A stretch of 14,358 nt of DNA from Candidatus Heimdallarchaeota archaeon (GTDB lineage Archaea; Asgardarchaeota; Heimdallarchaeia; Hodarchaeales; S146-22), in the NCBI GenBank assembly GCA_015520535.1, contig WAPZ01000771.1:1-14358 (forward strand). Reading direction: 5' to 3'. The position numbers and the translations under genes were made by a program. Positions 1-6,601 of the stretch are shown here, in pieces (position 1 is the first letter of the stretch; each line of letters opens with the position of its first letter). The notes beneath the pieces were generated by a model that was given only the letters and a program-made list of their open reading frames with translations, ran no database searches and was not told the origin of the DNA.

Positions 1-206
1 GCATTTTTATTCCCTTATCCTTTAAATGAAACTTTTTGGCTGAATGAATAATTAATTATGTGTATCGTTTTTAAGTAAAAGGTTTGAGTGTTTTGAACCA
101 CGGGTGTGCAGAGTAAATTTTAGTCTTAAAAGTAAAAATTTGACTGGATGACATGTTTTGCTTTAGTACTTTTCTTTTTAGTTGATGGACACTGAAAAAC
201 GTATTC

Positions 207-216
207 TTTATAAAGG
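207..216 (+). promoter_or_regulatory. TATA-like promoter box for the tRNA-Ser gene
   Basis: A TTTATAAAG word lies about 50 bases before the first base of the tRNA. With the usual archaeal spacing of about 25 bases from TATA box to start, transcription would begin near 236, giving a leader of roughly 27 bases to be trimmed by RNase P. No clear BRE is seen. Bases 1-206 hold nothing else that I can identify. Confidence 0.45.
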
Positions 217-263
217 TTTGATTAGTAAAGGTTTCATGGTGAAAACCGCCGATTTCTTGGCAT

Positions 264-373
264 GCTGGGGTAGCCAAGTGGTTACGGCGCCGGTCTGGAG
301 CTTTTTGTAATCTACGGACTAGAAAACCGGTGCTCGAAAGAGCGCGTGGGTTCGAATCCCACCCCCAGCGCCA
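264..373 (+). tRNA. tRNA-Ser(GGA) with an intron, CCA encoded
   Basis: This is a class II serine tRNA that reads UCC/UCU codons. The acceptor stem GCTGGGG (264-270) pairs with CCCCAGC (363-369). The D stem is GCC/GGC (273-275 with 286-288). The anticodon stem CCGGT (290-294) pairs with ACCGG (326-330). The variable arm is a GCTC-GAAA-GAGC hairpin (332-343). The T arm is GTGGG-TTCGAAT-CCCAC (346-362). After removal of a 24-base intron the anticodon loop is CTGGAGA, with anticodon GGA. Discriminator G370 and the long variable arm agree with archaeal tRNA-Ser rather than tRNA-Leu, which has A73. CCA is encoded at 371-373. A minus-strand open frame across this region (71-412) is an antisense shadow. 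Confidence 0.95.
301..324 (+). other. tRNA-Ser intron, canonical 37/38 position, bulge-helix-bulge
   Basis: The exon-intron borders form the archaeal splicing-endonuclease motif. Bases 295-298 (CTGG) pair with 319-322 (CTAG, one G-U), giving the central four-pair helix. It is flanked by a three-base 5' bulge (299-301) and a three-base 3' bulge (323-325). Cutting after the second base of each bulge removes 301-324 and leaves a seven-base anticodon loop. The remaining intron can form a weak GTA/TAC hairpin. The borders follow from the known rule for this motif and were not observed directly. Confidence 0.85.
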
Positions 374-393
374 CCCTCCTGCATAGCAAAAAA

Positions 394-455
394 GAGTCGG
401 TATGTAGTTCAATACAGTTCAAAAATCTCTTTTTCGATAAATGAGTCAGTATGTA
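394..455 (+). repeat. Pair of 13-base direct repeats downstream of the tRNA
   Basis: GAGTCGGTATGTA (394-406) recurs as GAGTCAGTATGTA (443-455) with one difference, start to start 49 bases apart. They lie just after the tRNA 3' end and before the hairpin at 521. I see no second copy of the tRNA 3' end, so an integrase attachment site is not supported. The rest of 374-520 shows no gene. Confidence 0.5.
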
Positions 456-520
456 CAGCTAATTGGCGTCACTATGGGTAAGATAACGGAAAATCGGAAT
501 TTCAAAAATATTTTGTGTCG

Positions 521-561
521 TTCTTATCTATTTTTTCCTTTAAACGAAAAATAGGTAAGAA
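521..561 (+). terminator. 15-bp hairpin between convergent tRNA-Ser and pstS
   Basis: TTCTTATCTATTTTT (521-535) pairs with AAAAATAGGTAAGAA (547-561), with a single T-G wobble and an 11-base loop. The stem is AT-rich and begins 23 bases after the pstS stop codon on the minus strand. It also lies downstream of the tRNA on the plus strand. On the minus strand the wobble becomes an A-C mismatch, so the plus-strand RNA folds slightly better. Most archaeal termination uses plain T tracts, so this may be a 3'-end stabilising or bidirectional termination hairpin. Confidence 0.55.
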
Positions 562-583
562 TTAGGGAAAAGAAGAAAGAAAA

Positions 584-1702
584 TTAAGTTTGTTTTCTTT
601 TTTTATGTATATATAATACTGCGACTCCGATGAGTGCTATTACGAAAGGCAAGGCTTGAAAACCATCTGACGAAGCGTTTTCTTTATATCCTTTGAATTG
701 TTGGACTTCAGAATATGGTTTTGGGTTATCAAAGTATGCGACATATCCAACTTGTTCGACGATTGCTTGTCCTTCTTTGCTTTGGGCAAGAGTAATCCAC
801 GCTCCTTCTGCAGTGGCGGGATCAGGTTTTCCATTAGTGATGTAAAAGAGTGGACGTGCAACGGGATAGGCACCACTTTTAATATTATCTTTAGTTGGTA
901 ATTCATAGGCTGTAGAACCGCTTTTGGCAATTTTTAAGGGTCTTACTGTAGCTGGATTTTCTCCGTTGGCGACTTTTTCAACATCTGCGATTAAATATGC
1001 AACTCCACCGTAGCCAATGGCATTTTTTTCTTCGTTCACGGCATCAACGAGATCTTTGGTTGACTGATAGGCAGCATAATAGGCGTTTCCAAGCCTATCT
1101 GCTGGGACTTCATTGTCTTCTAGGAAGAATTCATTGAAATATCCATGGGTTCCGGAGTTTTTGTCACGTTCAATTACTTTAATTCTGTGTTTTCCAGTAG
1201 AATCCTTTCCTACATTTCCTAATACAGCATTCCAATCTATACTATTGTCAATATCTTCCCAGTATAAGGTTGTGGCGTTATAAATATTTGTAATTTGGTC
1301 TGTCGTCATTCGAGAAACGGGATTTGCTGGGTTGACAAATATTGCAAGTCCGTCCAGCCCCACATAGTTAAGGGTTAAATTCACGCCTTTTTGCGTTGCC
1401 AAATTATATTCACTTTCTTTTGGTTCTCGTGATGCAGCAGCGACATCTATTTCACCATCAATAAGTTGTTTAATCCCAACTGAAGAACCTTCGCCACCGC
1501 CCTCTACTGTAACACCGGGGTGTACTTCTTCATATAGTTGTCCTAAGGAATTTGTTACTGGAAATAAGGTGTTCGATCCATGTACTTTTAAAGTTCCTTT
1601 TTCAATTTCGTTTGGCTTTGCAGTCGTTCCCAAAACTAATAGTTGAGAGGTGATTGCCAAGAAAAATATTGTTATTACAACGATTTGTTTACTCGTTTTC
1701 AT
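584..1702 (-). CDS. pstS: Phosphate ABC transporter substrate-binding protein PstS, membrane-anchored
   Basis: It captures phosphate outside the cell and delivers it to the PstCA permease. Residues 7-27 form a hydrophobic signal segment with TTA before the mature start. The mature chain carries the PstS phosphate-binding signatures GSNTLFPV (about 42-49), GGGEGSS (68-74), AAASR (88-92) and RDKNSGT (about 184-190). The C terminus has a low-complexity NASSDGF stretch, a hydrophobic helix (about 348-365) and HKKRK, which suggests a membrane tail anchor typical of archaeal surface proteins, perhaps one processed by an archaeosortase-like system. I chose the ATG at 1702; a TTG at 1717 is an alternative that adds five residues before the signal segment. 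It is divergent from pstC-pstA and shares the regulatory spacer. The length (372 residues) is ordinary for PstS with a tail. Confidence 0.93.
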   Translation of the reverse strand: MKTSKQIVVITIFFLAITSQLLVLGTTAKPNEIEKGTLKVHGSNTLFPVTNSLGQLYEEVHPGVTVEGGGEGSSVGIKQLIDGEIDVAAASREPKESEYNLATQKGVNLTLNYVGLDGLAIFVNPANPVSRMTTDQITNIYNATTLYWEDIDNSIDWNAVLGNVGKDSTGKHRIKVIERDKNSGTHGYFNEFFLEDNEVPADRLGNAYYAAYQSTKDLVDAVNEEKNAIGYGGVAYLIADVEKVANGENPATVRPLKIAKSGSTAYELPTKDNIKSGAYPVARPLFYITNGKPDPATAEGAWITLAQSKEGQAIVEQVGYVAYFDNPKPYSEVQQFKGYKENASSDGFQALPFVIALIGVAVLYIHKKRKQT

Positions 1703-1717
1703 ATCATATCCGCTCAA

Positions 1718-2076
1718 GTTTCTTTTTTACTAGTTTAAGGCAAGTTGTTGTGTTTTTTTTTGCTTTTTGCCTTTTTTGCTTTCATTTTACGTTTAGATCC
1801 GTTAGTTTAAGTAGTTAAGCCAAAGATTTCGATGAAAAGATTGTTTTCATAAGTGACCATAGATTTCTGAGGTATTCTATGGAAGATTAGAAATCTTTGA
1901 TTTCTAAGGACAAGATTCAAAATTGAGCGAGTGTGTTGAGCACTTGAAGATATAAGAAATGAATTATACGAATTTCTTTCAAATACACCAAAAATACTCA
2001 CTTATTTCATCATAATGCTTTAAGAAGTGAAATGAGGTGTTTTAAGTCCCTTGATGACGAAAGAAAGTGAAAGACA
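1718..2076. promoter_or_regulatory. Divergent pst promoter region with clustered ATTTCT/AGAAAT dyads
   Basis: No gene is present. The spacer has a purine-rich tract on the pstS sense strand (1749-1786). It then holds a cluster of related half-sites: ATTTCT at 1863, 1900 and 1972, and AGAAAT at 1889 and 1955. The dyads are CAAAGATTTC (1821-1830) with its perfect complement at 1890-1899, AGATTTCT (1861) with AGAAATCT (1889), CCATAGA (1857-1863) with TCTATGG (1876-1882), and AAGAAAT (1954) with ATTTCTT (1972). GATATAAG (1947-1956) is a possible TATA box for pstC-pstA. A phosphate-responsive repressor site is inferred from position and symmetry only. Confidence 0.5.
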
Positions 2077-4059
2077 ATGATTTCCTATAAAAATGTAAAG
2101 AGTGAAATTGACAAAACGGCAATTATGCGGCGTAAAAAGATTGATTGGTTCATTACATCGTTTTTTTTGGTCTTTTCTATAACAAGTGTGATAATTTTTG
2201 CTGGTATTTTGTTATATGTTATCCGTGAAGCATTACCAGCACTATTGCGCCCGAATATATTAATTGAATTGTTTACCAGTGATAGATGGTCAACTAGTAA
2301 CTCATTTCAAGATCCAACAGCTCATTATGGGGCTATAGGAATAATCTATTCATCTTTGTATATATCCTTTTTATCATTAATAATCTCATTGCCTTTTGGT
2401 GTAGGTGGGGCAATATTTTTGGTTTATTATGCGCCGAACAGAATGCGACAAATACTAAGGCCTCTATTAGAGATTACAGCGGCAATTCCTAGTGTGGTAA
2501 TGGGATTATTTGCCATTACTTTTATGACGGTCTTTATTCGCGATTTGTTCCATCTTTCATCTGGAAGAGTCGTTTTAACAGCAGCAATCATCCTTGCTGT
2601 TATGGTAACGCCATTTATAACTTCACTGGCCATAGATGCACTAGAAAACACTCCAAAAAGCCTTACTGACGCCGCACTTTCTATGGGGTCAACAAAATGG
2701 GAGGCCATCCGAAATGTGGTGCTTCCATATTCTAAATCCGGTATTATTGCGGGTATCATTTTGGCGTATGCCCGTGCGTTTGGTGAGACAATGGTGGTGT
2801 TGATGGTCGGCGGTAACTCACCAAGTCTTCCGGATAGACTTTTTGACCCGTTTGCTGCATTCTATGCCATGCCAGCTGTCATTGCTTTGGAAATACAAAA
2901 CGCTGTGTTTGGTGCAGCTGAATACCATATCTTATTTGCCATTGGACTCATATTATTGATTATGTCCTTTGTAACCATGACTTTTGCACGATTTATTAAT
3001 AAAAGTCAAAAAACTGCACAAATAGTGGCTTTCTTTGTGTTATTTCCAATATTTGTTCCTTATCGACTTTTACAATGGGCAAAATTATTTTATATCGCCA
3101 AAACAGCTCCTAAAAGTGGAAATTCTATCAATTGGAAAAAAAATGGGAGAACATTAGCACAAAGGATGAGAAAATCGATTAAAACGCGAAGAAGCTTTGA
3201 TACATTGATTCAATTGGCATTTGGAATGGCAATTGCTATATTTATTGGTATCACCGCTCTGATATTAACATACGTGTTTTATAATGGCTGGACAGCAGTC
3301 ACAAACCCGAATTTTCTTTTGAAAGGAAGAACTTCACATTTTGATTACACCCAGCTTAAACTGGTGACGGATTATGGGATTCTACCCGCCATAATTGGAA
3401 GTTTCATTGTTGTCACGGTCGCTATGGTATTTTCGATCATTATTTCCACCGTTACTGCAGTTTATTTAGCTGAAATTGCACCAAAAGAAAGTAAAATTAG
3501 GGCATGGATCCAAAATTCTTTAGCCAGTTTAGCATCTGTCCCATCCATTGTTGTTGGACTATTTGGATATGGTTTGTTTGTCTTAACATTTGGTTGGGGG
3601 CTCTCTGTACTTTCCGGTGCGGCAACCCTCACTATTATGATGCTACCCATTACGATAACAGCGGCCACTGAAGCGTTAGAGCAAGTACCCAAAGACCTTC
3701 GGGATGCGAGCATTGCTTTAGGTGCCACGCGTTGGGAGACCATTCGATATCAGGTGCTTCCAAATGCCATTCCCGGCTTGATAACATCATACATCTTTGG
3801 TATCGCCCGAGTTTTTGGCGAAACTGCGCCTATTTTACTGACAGTCGCGGTCGACGTCTCATCCATGTTCCCAACATCGCTGTTTAACGAAGGCGTCAAT
3901 ATGCTGCCATACGTTGTATATGTGCAATCCCGATTCAACACAGATCCACGCGCCGAACTTTGGGCTTTTGGTGCAGCAACGGTATTATTGGTGCTGGCAT
4001 TGGTGTTAATGCTTGTTGGCACTATTTTAAGAGAAAAATATAGAAAAACATTTTCCTAA
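2077..4059 (+). CDS. pstC-pstA: Fused phosphate permease PstC-PstA
   Basis: One 660-residue chain contains both membrane subunits of the high-affinity phosphate transporter, which are normally separate proteins of about 300 residues each. The PstC half (about 1-310) has transmembrane segments near 28-48, 86-118, 132-158, 166-186, 222-245 and 284-306, and an EAA loop at about 187-211 (DALENTPKSLTDAALSMG). The PstA half (about 370-660) repeats this plan with an EAA loop at about 532-556 (EALEQVPKDLRDASIALG). Both halves carry the AR.FGET motif (about 232-238 and 577-583). The linker (about 311-370) includes an extra hydrophobic patch (314-330) and a basic stretch. The ATG at 2077 follows a purine-rich GAAAGTGAAAG stretch; an in-frame ATG at codon 17 is an alternative. 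PstB follows 81 bases later. The two EAA loops should dock a PstB dimer. Confidence 0.93.
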   Translation: MISYKNVKSEIDKTAIMRRKKIDWFITSFFLVFSITSVIIFAGILLYVIREALPALLRPNILIELFTSDRWSTSNSFQDPTAHYGAIGIIYSSLYISFLSLIISLPFGVGGAIFLVYYAPNRMRQILRPLLEITAAIPSVVMGLFAITFMTVFIRDLFHLSSGRVVLTAAIILAVMVTPFITSLAIDALENTPKSLTDAALSMGSTKWEAIRNVVLPYSKSGIIAGIILAYARAFGETMVVLMVGGNSPSLPDRLFDPFAAFYAMPAVIALEIQNAVFGAAEYHILFAIGLILLIMSFVTMTFARFINKSQKTAQIVAFFVLFPIFVPYRLLQWAKLFYIAKTAPKSGNSINWKKNGRTLAQRMRKSIKTRRSFDTLIQLAFGMAIAIFIGITALILTYVFYNGWTAVTNPNFLLKGRTSHFDYTQLKLVTDYGILPAIIGSFIVVTVAMVFSIIISTVTAVYLAEIAPKESKIRAWIQNSLASLASVPSIVVGLFGYGLFVLTFGWGLSVLSGAATLTIMMLPITITAATEALEQVPKDLRDASIALGATRWETIRYQVLPNAIPGLITSYIFGIARVFGETAPILLTVAVDVSSMFPTSLFNEGVNMLPYVVYVQSRFNTDPRAELWAFGAATVLLVLALVLMLVGTILREKYRKTFS

Positions 4060-4063
4060 CCAT

Positions 4064-4093
4064 CAATTCTTCTTACTTTAAAGAATAGAATTG
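4064..4093 (+). repeat. Hairpin between pstC-pstA and pstB
   Basis: CAATTCT (4064-4070) pairs with AGAATTG (4087-4093) across a 16-base loop, five bases after the permease stop codon. It could stabilise or partly end the upstream message and so set the ratio of permease to ATPase. An alternative inner pairing ATTCTT/AAGAAT is also possible. Confidence 0.4.
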
Positions 4094-4140
4094 AGATTTG
4101 GTAATTAGTAAATTAAATAAAACGAAACGGTGGAGTTAAA

Positions 4141-4998
4141 ATGATGATCAAGAAAGAACTCAATTTTAAATATAAGTATTCAAGAGCTGAAGAACAAATG
4201 AGTGAAACTATTGAGTTACCAGAATTTGAAGTTGCCGAAGAGAATACTGCAGTTGAATTTAAAAATTTTAATTTCTATTATGGCACGAAACAAGTGTTAT
4301 TTGATATCTCGATGCGTATACCAAAAAATAGTATCACAGCGGTTATTGGTCCCTCGGGGTGTGGAAAATCCACGTTATTGCGCTCGATTAATAGAATGAA
4401 TGATACTATTTCAGGTGCTCGTGCTGACGGTTCCGTCGTTGTGAGTGGAACTGACATATATTCAGATAAAATAGATTTAATTGAGCTCCGAACAAAAGTT
4501 GGTATGATTTTTCAACGTCCTACGGCATTTCCAATGAGTATATTTGATAATGTAGCATATGGTCCTCGAATTCACAAAATGCCCTTGACAAAAGATGAAC
4601 TTACAGACTTAGTTCATTGGGCATTAGATCGCGTTGGTCTTTTGAATGAACTTGGAGATAATCTTGATAAATCGGGAACGGAACTCTCTGGTGGGCAGCA
4701 ACAGCGACTGTGCATTGCTCGTGCCATAGCTGTTTTCCCAGAAATCATCCTCTTTGATGAACCAACATCTAATTTAGACCCTATCTCAGCCAATCGTGTC
4801 GAAAAATTAATTGTTGAATTAAGCCGTGATTATACAGTGGTTATAGTTACCCATTCTCTTAGCCAAGCCGCTAGAATTGCAGACCAAACCGCATTTTTCT
4901 ACAATGGACATTTGATCGAATATGATTGGAGTGCTAACATATTCGAACGACCAAAGCACCCGCAAACGGAAGCCTATATTAATGGGCGTTTTGGCTAA
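4141..4998 (+). CDS. pstB: Phosphate ABC transporter ATP-binding protein PstB
   Basis: This cytoplasmic ATPase powers phosphate import through PstC-PstA. All ABC motifs are intact: Walker A GPSGCGKST (70-78), Q-loop Gln125 in IFQRPTAFPMSIFDN, signature LSGGQQQR (182-189), Walker B IILFDEP (202-208), D-loop around NLDP, and switch His238 in VIVTHS. The QRPTAFPMS wording around the Q-loop is typical of PstB among ABC ATPases. GGTGGAG (4130-4136) lies four bases before the ATG at 4141, which supports this start. The resulting N terminus is about 20 residues longer than usual; the ATG at 4198 (MSETIE) would give the common length but has no ribosome site. It lies between the permease gene and the AbrB-PhoU gene. 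Confidence 0.95.
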   Translation: MMIKKELNFKYKYSRAEEQMSETIELPEFEVAEENTAVEFKNFNFYYGTKQVLFDISMRIPKNSITAVIGPSGCGKSTLLRSINRMNDTISGARADGSVVVSGTDIYSDKIDLIELRTKVGMIFQRPTAFPMSIFDNVAYGPRIHKMPLTKDELTDLVHWALDRVGLLNELGDNLDKSGTELSGGQQQRLCIARAIAVFPEIILFDEPTSNLDPISANRVEKLIVELSRDYTVVIVTHSLSQAARIADQTAFFYNGHLIEYDWSANIFERPKHPQTEAYINGRFG

Positions 4999-5018
4999 TA
5001 AATTAATTCAATGACATT

Positions 5019-5048
5019 TGTTTTATCCTTTATTTTTTCTTTTTCTTG
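5019..5048 (+). terminator. T-rich tract after pstB, likely archaeal terminator
   Basis: About 20 bases after the pstB stop codon a run of T-rich blocks (TTTTATCC, TTTATTTTTTCTTTTTC) fits the poly-T signals used for intrinsic termination in archaea. It implies that the following AbrB-PhoU gene has its own promoter, for example the ATTTAAAT word near 5178. Confidence 0.5.
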
Positions 5049-5199
5049 CCTTTAAACGCCGATTTTTGTTCACGCTAGCCATGATAACATAAAAAATCGA
5101 TGAATGGAGTCATTTATGTAAAAGGAAATTCAAAGGTTTTAACGAAAAAAGCAGCATAGTGATCGGTAATTTCTCACATTTAAATCAATTAACGAAAGA

Positions 5200-6207
5200 T
5201 TGAAAAAAGCATGTGTGATTTCATTGAAAAGAAAAGTCCATACCATAAAAGGCTCATATTTTCTTTATTTACCGAAGGAATGGTGCGAACAGAACCTACC
5301 AAATGAAAATGCGGAGATTTTGATCGATCAAACGCCGTTTGGCCTGCTACTTCGATCACCAAAATTAACGAATCAATCTTTTGTGCAAACATATACCATT
5401 AATCTGGATCTAATTGAAAAAAACCCAGATTATTTACAAAAAATAATTATAGCAGCTTATGTGAGCGGTGCTGATAAAATACGCCTTGAAAGCAAGCACG
5501 ATTTAATTTCCATCCCATTTCGTGATCTAATTTCCGAGATCATTCGACAGATGTTTGGTTTTGAGATTGTTCATGAAGAAGATCATTTAATTGAACTTCA
5601 GTCTATAACAGAACCCATTTCTGTGAATTTTCTCCTAAAGCGCGCTTTCGAAAACACGCTACGTATGTTAGATTTAATAGTAAAATCGTTAGAACGGAAT
5701 GAATACGAAAATCTGCGTTCTTTAGCCCGTCGAGATGATGAAATCGATCGATTTCGCCTTTTAATGGAGAGATACACCAGAAAAATTTTAGTTGCGCCAC
5801 AAATAAGTTCAAATGGGAACCAAATAACGGCAGTCGAAGGTCTTCATTATTTATTGGTAATAAGATATGTAGAACGGATTGCTGATCACGTCGTTTCCAT
5901 TGGTAACCTGTTGTCAAAATCTGACTTCAATGCTTCTGATGTCATAGAAAAAGTGAAACACGCAAAAGATGTGGTTCAAAAAACAATGATTCTGGTTTTA
6001 AATAAAAAAATTGAACATTCTATGGAAATTCTTAACAGAAAAAACACATTGATGCAACAATGGAAGAAGAAACAACTAGAAGAACGGAACAATGAACTTA
6101 CACAAGAACATTTCAACCGAATTTTGGAATATTGCACGGATATAGTTGAAGTAGTGCTTGATTTTTCGGTCTTTGAAGCCATAGACTTTGAAATAAAATC
6201 GAGCTAG
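5200..6207 (+). CDS. phoU: AbrB-PhoU phosphate uptake regulator
   Basis: This is an archaeal PhoU-family protein with an AbrB/SpoVT-like swapped-hairpin domain at its N terminus (about 8-55, with KRKVHTIKGSYFLYLPKEW typical of that fold) and a PhoU helical-bundle region. The PhoU part shows RRDDEIDRF (about 177-185) and YVERIADHVVSIGN (about 223-236), which carry the conserved acidic metal-binding positions of PhoU. Residues about 260-310 look like a coiled coil. PhoU proteins normally tie PstSCAB activity to phosphate supply; the AbrB domain suggests direct DNA binding, perhaps at the ATTTC-rich pst dyads, but this is inference. The start is uncertain. TTG at 5200 is the longest choice, without a strong ribosome site. 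TTG at 5224 (giving LKRKVHTIKG) fits the domain boundary and the nearby TATA-like word better. Confidence 0.85.
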   Translation: MKKACVISLKRKVHTIKGSYFLYLPKEWCEQNLPNENAEILIDQTPFGLLLRSPKLTNQSFVQTYTINLDLIEKNPDYLQKIIIAAYVSGADKIRLESKHDLISIPFRDLISEIIRQMFGFEIVHEEDHLIELQSITEPISVNFLLKRAFENTLRMLDLIVKSLERNEYENLRSLARRDDEIDRFRLLMERYTRKILVAPQISSNGNQITAVEGLHYLLVIRYVERIADHVVSIGNLLSKSDFNASDVIEKVKHAKDVVQKTMILVLNKKIEHSMEILNRKNTLMQQWKKKQLEERNNELTQEHFNRILEYCTDIVEVVLDFSVFEAIDFEIKSS

Positions 6208-6464
6208 GCAATTTTTCAATTGAAACGCATCGAGGCAAGAAGAGACGAATATCTTCTCAATCCTTCAGAACAGGCTAATTATAACGGAAAAAAAACAATA
6301 ACCAATCGCTGAAAGTGATTTAGTTGCTTTTAATGGTTTAAATCATAAATTTTCCAGTATATGTCATTTTGTTTTAATCATGATCTAATATTTTCTCTGT
6401 TTTTTCATACAACGCAGTGTAGATGGGATATTGGATTATTTTATGAATTATCCAAGCTTAAAAT
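6208..6464. other. AT-rich intergenic stretch without a gene
   Basis: I see no open frame with family features and no RNA gene. The stretch contains T-rich blocks after phoU that may end its message, and a small TTGGAT/ATCCAA dyad (6431-6436 with 6450-6455) of unknown meaning. Confidence 0.5.
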
Positions 6465-6509
6465 CAACCAAAAACTCAAATAGAATATTTTTTTTGTTTT
6501 TTTTGGTTG
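6465..6509. promoter_or_regulatory. 10-bp inverted repeat just upstream of the sucCD TATA box
   Basis: CAACCAAAAA (6465-6474) and TTTTTGGTTG (6500-6509) are perfect complements separated by 25 bases. The right arm ends three bases before the putative TATA box, so a bound protein could activate through the BRE/TFB region or block it. The spacer includes a long T run. Confidence 0.45.
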
Positions 6510-6512
6510 TAT

Positions 6513-6522
6513 CTTTTATAAA
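6513..6522 (+). promoter_or_regulatory. TATA-like promoter of sucC-sucD
   Basis: CTTTTATAAA is a good archaeal TATA match. Transcription would start near 6544, leaving a leader of about 58 bases that ends in the strong ribosome site GATGGAGGA (6586-6594), seven bases before the sucC ATG. Confidence 0.6.
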
Positions 6523-6601
6523 CCATTATTACTATGCGAGTAATTTCTAAAACGCAAGGTTAAGCAGATTTTTAACTGAACTATAGATGGAGGATTAGTA
6601 T

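Noticed and set aside
71..412. A 113-codon open frame on the minus strand
   Set aside because: It is antisense to the tRNA-Ser gene and its flanks; its apparent coding comes from tRNA sequence.
364..455. An integrase attachment site at the tRNA 3' end
   Set aside because: No second copy of the tRNA end and no integrase gene are present in the window.
1807..2001. A small minus-strand protein of 64 codons in the pst spacer
   Set aside because: It has no ribosome site or family resemblance and overlaps the dyad cluster.
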